Shown: positions 18,630-28,273 of the stretch, in pieces
Position numbering within the stretch: position 1 is the first letter of the stretch
Layout of the letters: every line of letters begins with the position of its first letter
Assembly (NCBI GenBank): GCA_030491005.1
Contig: JAKZMJ010000021.1
Span: 62,001-126,000 of the forward strand
Length of the DNA: 64,000 nt
Origin: Sulfurospirillum sp.
GTDB lineage: Bacteria; Campylobacterota; Campylobacteria; Campylobacterales; Arcobacteraceae
Reading direction: 5' to 3'
The notes under the pieces: model-generated
What the model saw: only the letters and a program-made list of their open reading frames with translations
Databases searched by the model: none
What the model was told of the DNA's origin: nothing
Program-made: the position numbers and the translations under genes

Positions 18630-19885
18630 ATCTATTATAAATATACCAGTTCTTGCACTCGCATTTTCTTTATCCATGATAATAATACATGCAGGTATTC
18701 CAGTTTGTTTGCCCTTTTTTTTCTAATCCTAAAAATTTCCATGATAATAATACATGCAGGTATTCCAGTACCATAAAAAAGATTAGCAGGTAATCCTATG
18801 ATACCTTTGATATATCCTTTTTTGATAAGTTTAGTTCTGATAGTTCCCTCCGTATTTCCACGAAACAATACACCATGAGGTAAAATAACAGCAGCTTTTC
18901 CTGTACTTTTAAGTGACTTTACCATGTGAAGTAAAAAAGCATAATCTCCATTTTTTTCAGGTGGTACATCAAATCCCTCAAATCTTTCATATCTATCAGG
19001 AGACTCCACCCCATTAGTCCAAGCCTTCAGAGAAAAGGGAGGATTTGCAACAACGAAATCAAAAGTTTTAAGTTTATTAATATCATCGGAATGCGTAAAT
19101 GATGGTTTTGCTAATGTGCTTTGTCCACCGACTGCTATCTCTGCTGTAGCATTGTCATGAAGTATCATATTCATTCTACAAAGTGCTGTTGTTGCCACTT
19201 CTTTTTCTTGTCCATAGATACTTAATCCATTTGGTGCTTCTGATGAAGCTTTTAACAGTAGTGAACCAGAACCACAAGTTGGGTCATAAACTGTTTGGTC
19301 TTGAGTTGTATTTTTATCTATTCCTATCACTTTTGGCATAATAGTTGAAACTTCTGATGGTGTATAAAATTGACCTTTACTTTTACCTGATTCAGTTGCA
19401 AAATGTCTCATTAGATACTCATAAGCATCTCCAAGTAAATCATCATCATCTGCATTGTTTGAACCTAACTCAAGAGTGTCAAATATTCTTACAAGTTTAG
19501 AGAGTCTATCAACCATCTCTTTATCAGAACCAAGTTTAGTATTATCATTGAAATCAGCTGTATCAATAATCCCCTTTAAACCATTAGCCTCAGCAAGAGC
19601 AGAGATAATCTTATTTATCTTATCCCCTATTTCATCATCACCAGCAAGAGCAACCATATCAGAAAAACTTGCCCCTTCAGGAATATCAATCAAACTATTA
19701 GGGTCATCAACTTTATCAGATACATATTTCATAAAGAGTAGTGTCAATACATAGTTTTTATACTCACTAGCATCCATACCACCACGAAGCTCATTAGCAC
19801 TTGCCCATAGTGAGCTATATAATTCTGTTTTTTTTGATTGCCATTTGTTTGTTCCTAAATTTGTTTGATTTATATCTTTTTTCAT
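18630..19885 (-). pseudogene. hsdM: Type I methyltransferase HsdM, 5' part, frameshifted and IS-cut
   Basis: Starts MKKDINQTNLGTNKW and includes the N-terminal helical domain, the AdoMet-binding motif DPTCGSGSLLLKA and the catalytic NPPFSLKAW motif of N6-adenine methyltransferases. Near the end an insertion with repeats 65 bases apart shifts the frame after PACIIIMEIF, giving a false tail that ends at 18635. The original frame resumes in the second repeat as GIPACIIIMDKENASARTG and runs into the IS5-like element. hsdM is therefore broken three times, and DNA methylation by this system is very probably lost. Confidence 0.9.
18673..18769. repeat. 32-bp direct repeat with spacer inside hsdM
   Basis: TCCATGATAATAATACATGC and the next 12 bases occur at 18673 and again at 18738, 65 bases apart. 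The 33-base spacer does not resemble hsdM. The insertion is not a multiple of three and shifts the frame. Confidence 0.85.
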
Positions 19886-19913
19886 TAAGCAAATTTTAGC
19901 TTAATTGAATTAC

Positions 19914-20849
19914 CTAAGCAAGGAATTCACTACTTTTAAGATACTTCTCTATATTCATTTTTACTTCAAGTTTCAGTTCGATAGGTTCGATAACTTGTAT
20001 GTAAGGCATATACCTCTGTATCGTAGGTATTATTTCCATAAAATCGGTTATTATAAATTCTATCTCCATTGAAGCATCATCATACTCTTTTATTATTCTC
20101 TGAGTAGTAGATAAGGCTTTTCTCTTAAAAAATCTTGATACCTTTTTATCTAAAAGAAGTTGTACCATTATCGGTTCATTCTCTGGTTTAAAGTATGCTG
20201 TAATCGCATTATCAAAACTATCAACTATATCTGTATTGTAAATATATGTTTCATCTAATATCTCGGTTACTTTTATGGTATTTAAATGAAATGTTTTGAT
20301 TTTTTCATCTTTAGGTTCATATATAATTAAATACCAGTATCCTTCAAGATTTAGTATTTTAAGTGGATAAACTTCTCTATTCTTTCCAGTATATAAACAC
20401 TTGATTATATTTTTTGATTCAATAGCATTTTTGATTTGTATAATTTCATCTTTAAATTCATCAATTCTCTCAACAGAAGATTTTTGATAAATATGATTTG
20501 ATAACTGTTCTTCAAACATATGAAAAAGCATATCTGTTTTTTCAAATAAATCACTATCACTATGTTTGTCTTTGGATTTTGCTTTTAGGATAGATATAAC
20601 AGCTAATTCATCAGCACTAAATAATGTTTTTGTTAAGAAGTTATTTTTAGCACAATATGTTTTTGAAGAGTAATCATAGTAAATTTTGCTATCAGAAAAT
20701 AGTGGCAAGATATATTCTTTAAAGTCTGTTTGAATGATTTTTTTTGAGATTTCAAACCTATCTACTAATCTAGGTGTTGATAGCCCATTCCCTTTAGAGA
20801 GAAGTGTAAGTATCGCAGATATACGGCTTATTCTATTATTATTTTTCAA
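19914..20849 (-). CDS. WYL-domain transcriptional regulator
   Basis: 311 residues. A winged-helix N-terminus (ISAILTLLSKGNGLSTPRLV ... SKKIIQTDFKEYILP, about residues 8-50) is followed by a WYL ligand-sensing domain (YPLKILNLEGYWYLIIYEP, about 165-185) and a WCX-type C-terminal region. WYL regulators such as CapW and BrxR control phage-defence operons. This one lies 28 bases upstream of hsdM on the same strand, so it probably regulates the type I system, and perhaps CBASS before the island was split. Intact. Confidence 0.85.
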   Translation of the reverse strand: MKNNNRISRISAILTLLSKGNGLSTPRLVDRFEISKKIIQTDFKEYILPLFSDSKIYYDYSSKTYCAKNNFLTKTLFSADELAVISILKAKSKDKHSDSDLFEKTDMLFHMFEEQLSNHIYQKSSVERIDEFKDEIIQIKNAIESKNIIKCLYTGKNREVYPLKILNLEGYWYLIIYEPKDEKIKTFHLNTIKVTEILDETYIYNTDIVDSFDNAITAYFKPENEPIMVQLLLDKKVSRFFKRKALSTTQRIIKEYDDASMEIEFIITDFMEIIPTIQRYMPYIQVIEPIELKLEVKMNIEKYLKSSEFLA

Positions 20850-20880
20850 AATTAGTAAACCTCATTCAATTAAGTTTTTT

Positions 20881-21510
20881 CTAAAATACAAACATCTCTT
20901 CTTTAATTTCTAAATCTTTTATCAACTTACTAATTGGTTCTGTAACTTCTGTTGGGTACTCATTTAACTTCTCTATATCTTCGCTTAAACCAGAGTTATC
21001 ATAACTTTGGATTAATTTTATTTGATTTATATCTGTAAGAGTTATAGTAGTGTTATTGAATTTAATAGTAAAATAGTTTGTATCAAAAATAATAGATTTT
21101 ATTTTCACACTACTTAAATCTATTTTTGATGAATTAGTTTGAATTGATAAATTAATATTTGACTTCAATTTGATTAATGATAATAATAAGTCTAAAGAGT
21201 ATGAGATAGAATCAATTATTTTTTCAGAGTATTTTTTTGTATCATCTAATTTTATTGATTTAGCTAAAATAAATTTATTAGTATTAGGTTTTCTTTTCTC
21301 TTTTTTCTCAACTTTTCTTTCATTCTTAAATACTTTATTTCCAACAGTTACTTCATATTCTTCATAACTATCATGTTGATATATTTTATAGTCTTTTTTC
21401 AATGTTGTTGATTTTACTATCCCACCTTTTTCTAACTTTTCAAAAGTTCTTTGAATTTTAATTCTTTCAGATTTACTAATTAGGTAAGGGTTGTATCCAT
21501 TAATAATCAT
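20881..21510 (-). CDS. Unknown protein upstream of the WYL regulator
   Basis: 209 residues, not recognised. The N-terminus (KSERIKIQRTFEKLEKGGIV) could be a small winged helix like those of DNA-binding proteins. The middle is lysine-rich (KNERKVEKKEKRKPNTNK) and the C-terminal half is a strand-rich region with many Thr/Ile/Asp residues. No signal peptide or membrane helix. The gene ends 31 bases before the WYL regulator on the same strand, so it probably begins the hsdM operon. It is bounded upstream by an insertion sequence at 21556, which may have removed its promoter. Confidence 0.6.
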   Translation of the reverse strand: MIINGYNPYLISKSERIKIQRTFEKLEKGGIVKSTTLKKDYKIYQHDSYEEYEVTVGNKVFKNERKVEKKEKRKPNTNKFILAKSIKLDDTKKYSEKIIDSISYSLDLLLSLIKLKSNINLSIQTNSSKIDLSSVKIKSIIFDTNYFTIKFNNTTITLTDINQIKLIQSYDNSGLSEDIEKLNEYPTEVTEPISKLIKDLEIKEEMFVF

Positions 21511-21555
21511 ATGTGAGATGATTTAATTCTTAATTTCATTATCTGTAACATCTAA

Positions 21556-23049
21556 GAGCTACTTGCAAATTCAATCACAATCAAATATATAATTCTTAAT
21601 AGTAACTATTTTAAGCTTTAAAAAAATAGTTATTATTTCTAACTTGCATAATTTACAATATATTTACCAAATTTATTAAAAAATCACATTTTTTCTCCAT
21701 TCCTTATGGTTAAATTGTAAAATTCAGTATTTTTATATAAATTTCTATTAATGGTCATGTAATAAGTTTTAAACTTTGATGTATACAAATAGATAAAATT
21801 CCAAATGCTAAAACGCAAGCTACCTTATTTGCCCCTTGATAGTATATTTTATCACATCCAAAGTCATCTTTTAAGTATTTATTTACTCGCTCTACCATAC
21901 TTATTTGGTTATAGTGATGTTTATCTGATGCTTGAGTCAAATTTAAATATTCAAATTTTTCTTTTTCCTCTTTTGCTAAAGCTATTTTTTCTTTTAGCAC
22001 TTTAGAGTTTTTAGGATTTATATCTATGATTGGTTTATGATTTAACTCTTCAGAATACTCTGCAATAATATCACTATCATATCCAGCATCAAGTAAATCA
22101 TGAAGATACATTACTCTTTTGCTAGTTTCATTTATAAGTGGAAGTGCTACAGAACTATCATGAACATTTGCACCACTATAAAATGCAACTACTGGTATAT
22201 CTCCATCAACAACACTAATATGAAGTTTACCACCTATCCAAACTTCTCTATTACCTTTTGAATTTTGTTTAATACCAACTCCACATGATGTTGATACAAG
22301 TGATAACATATCATTAGTAGTTTTCATATCTTTTTGAAGTTCAAGAATCTTTGGTTTTATAGCTTCTCTTTTCTCACCTTTTTTAGGTCTTCCAACTTTA
22401 TTTTTTGCTTTCTCTTTTTTCTCAACTTTTACAGGTTTTTCCCTAAGTGGTATTTTAGTAGCATCACTTGCATTGTACATAAATATAGTATCTGACAAAT
22501 ACTCTTCTATGAATTTTTGATGAGTTTTCTCAGCTATTTTCATATCACTAAGTTGTTCAAACACTCTACTAAATTTAGATTCACTAGGAATATCTATTTT
22601 ATATCTCCATCCACATAATACTCGCAATATTCTATCCCTATGCAGTCTATGAATTAAATCTCTTGTTGTTTGTATATTATAAACTGTATTTAGCAATAAA
22701 TGCCCTTGCTATTTCTTCTCTATCTTTTGGAGTGTTTGTAATTGTTACAATTGTAACATGCTTTTCTATTTGTGCAAAATCTAATATTTTTATTAATTTT
22801 TCTTCTTTAGTGCTTAGTGTTCCTAGTTGTTCTTTTATCTCAGGAAATAAACAATTTTCATGGTTTATAATCCTAAGCCACATTTTTGAAAGATTTGAAG
22901 ATAATTTTGGTATAATATTTTTCATAAGTTGAATCTCTTTTCTGTTAAATTTTAGGATATAAAATTATAACTTATTTGAAATTTGATTCAACTTTTTTTA
23001 CAAATAAAAACCTAAATTATGAACTTATTTGCTAATTTGCAAGTGGCTC
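21556..23049 (-). mobile_element. Unassigned DDE insertion sequence, uninterrupted copy
   Basis: 1,494 bp with ends GAGCTACTTGCAAATT and the complement of GAGCCACTTGCAAATT, flanked by 4-bp duplications CTAA (21552-21555 and 23050-23053). A second, interrupted copy lies at 25491-29502. Confidence 0.88.
21755..22925 (-). pseudogene. DDE transposase of unassigned family, frameshifted
   Basis: Two frames, 22925-22677 (82 residues, MKNIIPKLSSNL...) and 22696-21755 (313 residues), overlap by 20 bases and together make one transposase of about 390 residues. Catalytic candidates are the aspartate in VVDGDIPVVAF, aspartates in LLDAGYDSD and glutamate in SMVERVNKYLK. A basic KNKVGRPKKGEK linker lies between domains. 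The break between frames (AKYSL stop; NTVYNIQTTRD) may be a mutation or a programmed shift. The second copy lacks this spot and cannot decide it. Confidence 0.75.
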
Positions 23050-23143
23050 CTAATAAAACTATATTTATACTCTTAGTCTCTTTTACCATTAATGCACCCT
23101 ATAAATTATTTCACTTCATTTTATCTTCATTTTGTTAAAAAAC

Positions 23144-23178
23144 TGATGAACTGGTGTGGAACAAAACCAGTTCCATCA
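23144..23178. other. Hairpin-forming inverted repeat
   Basis: TGATGAACTGGT pairs with ACCAGTTCCATCA, apart from one bulged base, over a 10-base loop. There is no T run after it, so an operator or messenger structure is as likely as a terminator. Confidence 0.4.
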
Positions 23179-23199
23179 TATCTGTAAAATATAACTACG

Positions 23200-23221
23200 A
23201 ATAAGGGATAACACCCTTATT
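23200..23221. other. Perfect 8-bp hairpin upstream of the gene at 23245
   Basis: AATAAGGG / CCCTTATT around a 6-base loop, 23 bases before the start codon of the next gene. It could be an operator or leader hairpin. Confidence 0.4.
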
Positions 23222-23244
23222 AATAACATACTAAGGATTGAATT

Positions 23245-23640
23245 ATGAAAAAAATAGATTTAACTATATCAACTCAAACAGAGTTATCAACACATATTCA
23301 AAGTATCTGTAATGAGATAGTAGATTTTAAGAAAAATGAAACTGTAAGAGTTGAAAATGCTCTTAATATACTTACAGATGGATTTGATTTGCATAGTAGT
23401 GAGATTGAAAAAATAACTTCAATCCTAGAACCTAAACAAAATGATAGTTATGAAAAATTAGTAAGTGATAGAAAACCCTTACTTAGTAGTTTATGTAATA
23501 TTCTAAATCTCAATATGTTTGATAAGGGTAGAATAAATTGGATATGGAAAATCTTAAAAAGAGAGTTGCTAACAAAAAACACAGAGTTTCTCTTACAACC
23601 AATACCTCTACTAGAAATGTGGCTTAATGAAAATTTTTGA
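23245..23640 (+). CDS. Unknown small helical protein
   Basis: 131 residues starting MKKIDLTISTQTELSTHIQS; an AAGGA ribosome site lies about 8 bases upstream. The sequence is predicted to be mainly helical, with no signal peptide or membrane segment. I do not recognise it. Its stop lies within the start of a histidine-kinase fragment in another frame, so the last few residues may be foreign and the original C-terminus lost. Confidence 0.45.
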   Translation: MKKIDLTISTQTELSTHIQSICNEIVDFKKNETVRVENALNILTDGFDLHSSEIEKITSILEPKQNDSYEKLVSDRKPLLSSLCNILNLNMFDKGRINWIWKILKRELLTKNTEFLLQPIPLLEMWLNENF

Positions 23641-23779
23641 CCCATATTTTACTACAAAATATGAGTATGGTACAGGTATTGGTTTGTATATGACAAAATT
23701 AATCATAGAAGATAAAATGAATGGTCAAATTTTAGTTTCTAATACAAAATATGGAGCTAGATTTGTAATTACAATTTGA
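23627..23779 (+). pseudogene. Histidine kinase, C-terminal ATPase fragment
   Basis: 51 codons reading MKIFDPYFTTKYEYGTGIGL, then YMTKLIIEDKMNGQ and GARFVITI to a stop. These are the F box and G2 box of the HATPase_c domain at the very end of sensor kinases. Nothing of the rest of the kinase is nearby, so it is a deletion remnant. Confidence 0.8.
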
Positions 23780-23882
23780 TTTTATAAATAGTCGTATGTA
23801 GATATTGGGGTAGAATATAGTTCTTTAATTGGTTTGTTTATGTGAGGACATTATGTTGTTCAGAATATATAAAAACATTAAA

Positions 23883-23970
23883 TGGAGGACAAGGAGAGAT
23901 TCGAACTCTCGGTAGTTTTTGCTACGGCTGCCTTCCAAGCAACTGGTTTAAACCACTCACCAACTTGTCC
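23883..23970 (-). tRNA. tRNA-Ser (anticodon GGA)
   Basis: On the minus strand GGACAAG and CTTGTCC form the 7-bp acceptor stem, CCA is encoded at the 3' end, the loop TTGGAAG holds anticodon GGA, a long variable arm (GTAGCAAAAACTAC) is typical of serine tRNAs, and GTTCGAATC forms the T arm. It is flanked on both sides by mobile or broken genes. Confidence 0.95.
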
Positions 23971-24123
23971 AAATAAAAAGCGTATAAAGTTTTAACAAAA
24001 TCTTACTTTAATATCAATTAAACTATTTCAAATGTACTAGTAAAACTAGCAGAATCTATTAAAAACTCCCAATCAAATTTACACTACTTTTTAGCTATAA
24101 TATCTATATAAAAAGGAGATGTT

Positions 24124-25297
24124 ATGGCAAATAAATTTAGAGAGAAATTAGCAGGAAAAAGAAGTAAAAAAGGTTATGAAGAGTTTGCGAAGAAAAATAG
24201 ATTATTACAATTATTAAGTGAAATTCCTGACCATAGAAAAGGGCAAGGTAAACTTCATAAATTAGAGCATATATTATTTTTATCAGTAATTGCACAATTA
24301 ATGGGAGCAGTAAACTATAAAGAAATTTGGATATGGATAGTAAAGCATATTCAAAAAGATAATATTAAAAAACTTTTAGGTGTAGAATTTATAAGAACAC
24401 CAAGTAGAAGTGCTGTTGCTGAGATATTAGCAGAAGTAAAATATATAGAATTAGAAAAAGTTTTTAGAATATGGATAAATGAACTTGTTGATATATCTCA
24501 ATTAGAACAATTAGCAGTTGATGGTAAAGTTATGAATGGAAGTAGTGTTAATGCAAATAAGTCAACAGAAGTATTAAATGCAGTATTAGCTAATAGTGGG
24601 ATAATACTAGCACATAAAAAAATTGCTGATAAATCTAATGAAGTACCAGCACTAAGAGAACTTATTGATGAATTAGATGATAGCTTTATCTATACCTTTG
24701 ATGCCATGAACTCAAAAAAAAACATTAAATAAAATTGAGAATAAGAATAATAATAAATATTATGCTAAATTAAAAGGAAATCAGAAAAAACTTTTAAAAA
24801 AAGCAATAAGTATATCAAATACAAAAGAACTTACAGATATCTACATATCACCTTTAAATCAAGAAGGTAAAAACTTAGTTAAAAGAAAAATATCAACTTT
24901 TACAAATGATAGTTGCTTTTACCATAATAAAATGACACATATAAAAACTATTATTAGAATTGATAAAACTATTCACAAAACTGATAAAAAGACAGGAGAG
25001 ACAAAAGAAATAAACACAATATCATTTGCAATTTCAAATTTTAAAGATAATGCAAAATTCTTTCATGATTTAGGACTAAAACATTGGAAAGTTGAAACTA
25101 TGCACTTTCATAAAGATAAATCACTTTGTGAAGATTTACATACTGCAAATATTAACCCCATGACAATGACAATTTTAAGAAGCTTTGTTATAAATATTTT
25201 ACATCTAAATAAAGTAAAATCTATTAAAAATCAACTACTTGAAAATAGATGGGATTTAGATACTACTTTGTCGCTTTTATTAGGAATTAGTTTTTAG
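24124..25297 (+). pseudogene. ISAs1-family transposase, frameshifted
   Basis: The frame starts at 24124 (MANKFREKLAGKRSKKGYEE) after an AAAGGAG ribosome site and carries LLSEIPDHRKGQGKLHKLEH and the first catalytic aspartate in LAVDGKVMNGS, both typical of ISAs1. At an A9 run (24714-24722) the frame shifts; the second frame (KTLNKIENKNNNKYYAKLKG ... HWKVETMHFHKDKS ... LLLGISF) supplies the remaining catalytic part to 25297. Either the gene is dead or slippage on the A run gives full-length protein. The ends of the element were not located. Confidence 0.8.
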
Positions 25298-25301
25298 TGG
25301 A

Positions 25302-25490
25302 TTAAACTATATAATCTACTTTATTAGAATGTTTAAACATTATACGATTATTTTTAAAACGATCTTTATAGTGTATCTGACCATTATCTTTATGTAACAC
25401 TAAATTTTTATCTATAAAAAACCTACTAGGGTATTCCAATTGATCTTTTTTTGGAGTTGGAGTAAAATTATCATTTACATTAATACCTAT
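25302..25490 (-). pseudogene. Small exported protein, 3' part, split by nested IS
   Basis: Reads GINVNDNFTPTPKKDQLEYP ... KHSNKVDYIV to a stop at 25302. Joining 25486 to 29503 after removing the IS and one 4-bp duplication gives one uninterrupted 107-residue frame whose front half is at 29503-29641. Not recognised. It ends 5 bases from the stop of the ISAs1 transposase on the other strand. Confidence 0.7.
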
Positions 25491-25614
25491 GAGCCACTTG
25501 CAAATTAGCAAATAAGTTCATAATTTAGGTTTTTATTTGTAAAAAAAGTTGAATCAAATTTCAAATAAGTTATAATTTTATATCCTAAAATTTAACAGAA
25601 AAGAGATTCAACTT

Positions 25615-25727
25615 ATGAAAAATATTATACCAAAATTATCTTCAAATCTTTCAAAAATGTGGCTTAGGATTATAAACCATGAAAATTGTTTATTTCCTGA
25701 GATAAAAGAACAATTAGGAACACTAAG
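25615..25727 (+). pseudogene. DDE transposase of the outer IS, 5' fragment
   Basis: About 37 codons (MKNIIPKLSSNLSKMWLRII ... KEQLGTL) identical to the front of the copy ending at 22925; cut by the IS481 end at 25728. Confidence 0.8.
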
Positions 25728-25750
25728 TGTCAAGTTTCACCACGTTGTAC

Positions 25751-27298
25751 CAGCAATTCTAACCCAAAAATAAAACTACATAATATATCCTTTCATATCT
25801 ACATTCTCTTCGGTCTGGCGAGCAATAAGTATATATTCCAACATTTTATTAAAGCTTTTAAAATTAAACATTGTTGTTAAAAAATTAATACCTACAAAGA
25901 ACTCTTCTCTGGTACCAATATTATCACGAAGTTCCATATATAAATCATCATCAAGTTCTTGTACTGTATGAAATAAGAAAGCTAATATATTAAGGCTACA
26001 AAGTGTTTTAGATAGATTTTCTTTTCCATGACCAAAGTTGTGATCTAAATGATAGCCTTTAGTTTTTAAAGTATTGTTATTTTCATTTTCGATTTTCCAT
26101 CTACTTCGTCCTGCTGTTGCTATATCTATAACATTATTTACATTCAAAGATATATCAGTAACAAAGCTATTATGATATAGTTTATTACCCGTAGCATTAG
26201 TAACTATAACTTCACACCAGTTTACTTCTTGTGGTGGATGTTGTGTATCTCCTTGTGGATTTTTAATTGCTAAATTATTAATATAGTTATATGTAAAAAT
26301 TTGCTTTTTACCATTAATCATTTTGGATATTATTTTTGTATCAATAGTATTTAGATTTTTTATCATTTCTATTTGTTCATATAAGTATTTATGTGATGTT
26401 GGTTTAGCTACAAATATATATGAATGGCTCTTATCTAATACTTTTTTTATCATAGGTTCTCTTGAATATAAATCATCACCTAAAATAATAAGTTTTTTAT
26501 TAGTTGGATTATTAAAACTATCTAGCCATCTTTTAGAAGCATTTACTTCACAATCTTGTTTATCTTTACCATCATCATTTGATATAAACTCTTGCATCAA
26601 TGGTATAACTTTTTTTATATCAGGATGTACTATTGTTGGAGTTATAACACTATGATAGTAATGTACTTCACCTGTATCACTATTAGTTTTACTTTGACAA
26701 CATTTACAAGATATATTTTTACTTGAATGATAATGAGTACCATCTAATGCTACAAGCATATAATCATCTTTAAAATAAAATTTATCTAATATTCCTATAT
26801 CTCTTAACTTAACAAGTATTATTTCATATACTTTTTTGAAACTATTGGGTGTTATTTTATCCAACATGTTTCGTATATGATTATCACTTGGTATATCAGA
26901 TATTCCAAACATAGTTTGTGCATTACTGATACCTTTTCTTGTATCAATATCCCTTTGAAAACTTAAGCAAGATTTATTTTGAAAATAAAATACACTAAAT
27001 GCTGATAATATAATATCTTTTAAACTATAAACTAGATTTGTTCTTTGTTTTCTAGTATCTTCTACATTTGATATATTATCTGTAAATGATTCTATTAAAA
27101 AATCGAAAATATTTGTCTGTCTCATTTGTTTAAACACTCCTGTTTATGGGCTTTTATAGGATATATTATAGCTAAAATTAGGTATTAAAAAGCTTGATAA
27201 AGCCTTTAAATAAAGGGTTTTAGTGAATTTGCTTAGTAGTGATTTTTGATATTATTTTGGAAGATTTTAGCTATATAAATTTTCACTTAGAATTGCTG
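25751..27298 (-). mobile_element. DDE insertion sequence copy 2 (ISNCY-like), complete, inside IS481
   Basis: 1,548 bp with perfect 12-bp terminal repeats CAGCAATTCTAA / TTAGAATTGCTG and 9-bp duplications ACGTTGTAC at 25742-25750 and 27299-27307. The duplicated bases belong to the IS481 right end, so this is the innermost and youngest of three nested elements. Confidence 0.93.
25776..27137 (-). CDS. DDE transposase, ISNCY-like, intact
   Basis: 453 residues ending VDMKGYIM, the undamaged version of the gene at 13-1419. It has the same LVALDGTHYHSS, KQDCEVNASKRW and RWKIENENNN blocks, with only scattered substitutions, such as LVKLRD for LDKLRD. A GGAGT ribosome site precedes the ATG. This copy is likely active. 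Family name uncertain. Confidence 0.82.
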   Translation of the reverse strand: MFKQMRQTNIFDFLIESFTDNISNVEDTRKQRTNLVYSLKDIILSAFSVFYFQNKSCLSFQRDIDTRKGISNAQTMFGISDIPSDNHIRNMLDKITPNSFKKVYEIILVKLRDIGILDKFYFKDDYMLVALDGTHYHSSKNISCKCCQSKTNSDTGEVHYYHSVITPTIVHPDIKKVIPLMQEFISNDDGKDKQDCEVNASKRWLDSFNNPTNKKLIILGDDLYSREPMIKKVLDKSHSYIFVAKPTSHKYLYEQIEMIKNLNTIDTKIISKMINGKKQIFTYNYINNLAIKNPQGDTQHPPQEVNWCEVIVTNATGNKLYHNSFVTDISLNVNNVIDIATAGRSRWKIENENNNTLKTKGYHLDHNFGHGKENLSKTLCSLNILAFLFHTVQELDDDLYMELRDNIGTREEFFVGINFLTTMFNFKSFNKMLEYILIARQTEENVDMKGYIM

Positions 27299-28273
27299 AC
27301 GTTGTACCATTCCAAAAACAATATCTTGAAACACATCTGGTAAAATCTTAAATATTTCAGGCTTCGTTTGAAACCAACTTTGAACTGCATTAAATGGAGT
27401 TCTGACTTTTAATTCTTTTCTTAAAGAACCATGTCTTCTATTGAAGTTGTAGTATATCAAAAATTTATTTAAATCTTTTTTAACATCATCTATATTTTCA
27501 TAGTCTTGGGCTTTGATTGTAGCATTTTTAATAGTTCCGTTTACTCTTTCTACCATTCCATTGGTTTGTGGTGTATATGGAGCTGTTAGTCTATGTTCTA
27601 TACTATCTTCTTTACATTCTACATCAAACTTGTGATTACCACTTACAATTCCTTTGCCTCTTGCCCATTTATCTGTAAATTCCAATCCATTATCTGTTAA
27701 AATATGAGTTAAGTAAAAAGGAAAAAACTCTTTACAAACTTTTAGAAATTCAACTGCATTATTAGATGATTTGTTTTCATATACTTTGTAATATAGTAGC
27801 CTTGTAGCTCTGTCTATTGCTACAAATAGATAAAACTTTTGTTTATCAAACTTTGGTAAATAGGTTACATCTATATGCAAATATCCAGGTTCGTATTCTT
27901 TAAATTTCTTTGCTTTTTCTTTTTGTTCTTGTGGGACTCTATTTATATCAAAGGCTTTTAGAGTTCTATAGATATTACTTCTATTTGCATTTGGGATAAT
28001 ATCAACCATTGTATCTACTAGGTCATCTAGTTCCATCCAAGTCATTGTCCTAACTACTTTTATTAACTCTTTTTCTAAAGATGTTAAAGTTGTTTTTATA
28101 TTATGTGGTCTTGAACTTTTATCTTCAATAAAATCCCTATCTTTCCATTTAGAGATAGTTTTAATATTTAGATTATAATTATTTGCTAATTCAACATTTG
28201 TTAAATTAGATTTCTGTATTATTTCTCTTATGTGCTGGTTTGTTCTAGCATTAGAGTGATAGGTTTGTGACAT
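27287..28273 (-). CDS. IS481-type transposase, copy C, last residues replaced
   Basis: 328 residues, identical in layout to copy B, but the final residues GET are replaced by QQF because the inner IS was inserted at the end of the gene. All catalytic residues are present. The element's right terminal repeat is now split from the gene by 1.5 kb, which may hinder transposition of the whole. Confidence 0.88.
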   Translation of the reverse strand: MSQTYHSNARTNQHIREIIQKSNLTNVELANNYNLNIKTISKWKDRDFIEDKSSRPHNIKTTLTSLEKELIKVVRTMTWMELDDLVDTMVDIIPNANRSNIYRTLKAFDINRVPQEQKEKAKKFKEYEPGYLHIDVTYLPKFDKQKFYLFVAIDRATRLLYYKVYENKSSNNAVEFLKVCKEFFPFYLTHILTDNGLEFTDKWARGKGIVSGNHKFDVECKEDSIEHRLTAPYTPQTNGMVERVNGTIKNATIKAQDYENIDDVKKDLNKFLIYYNFNRRHGSLRKELKVRTPFNAVQSWFQTKPEIFKILPDVFQDIVFGMVQRQQF

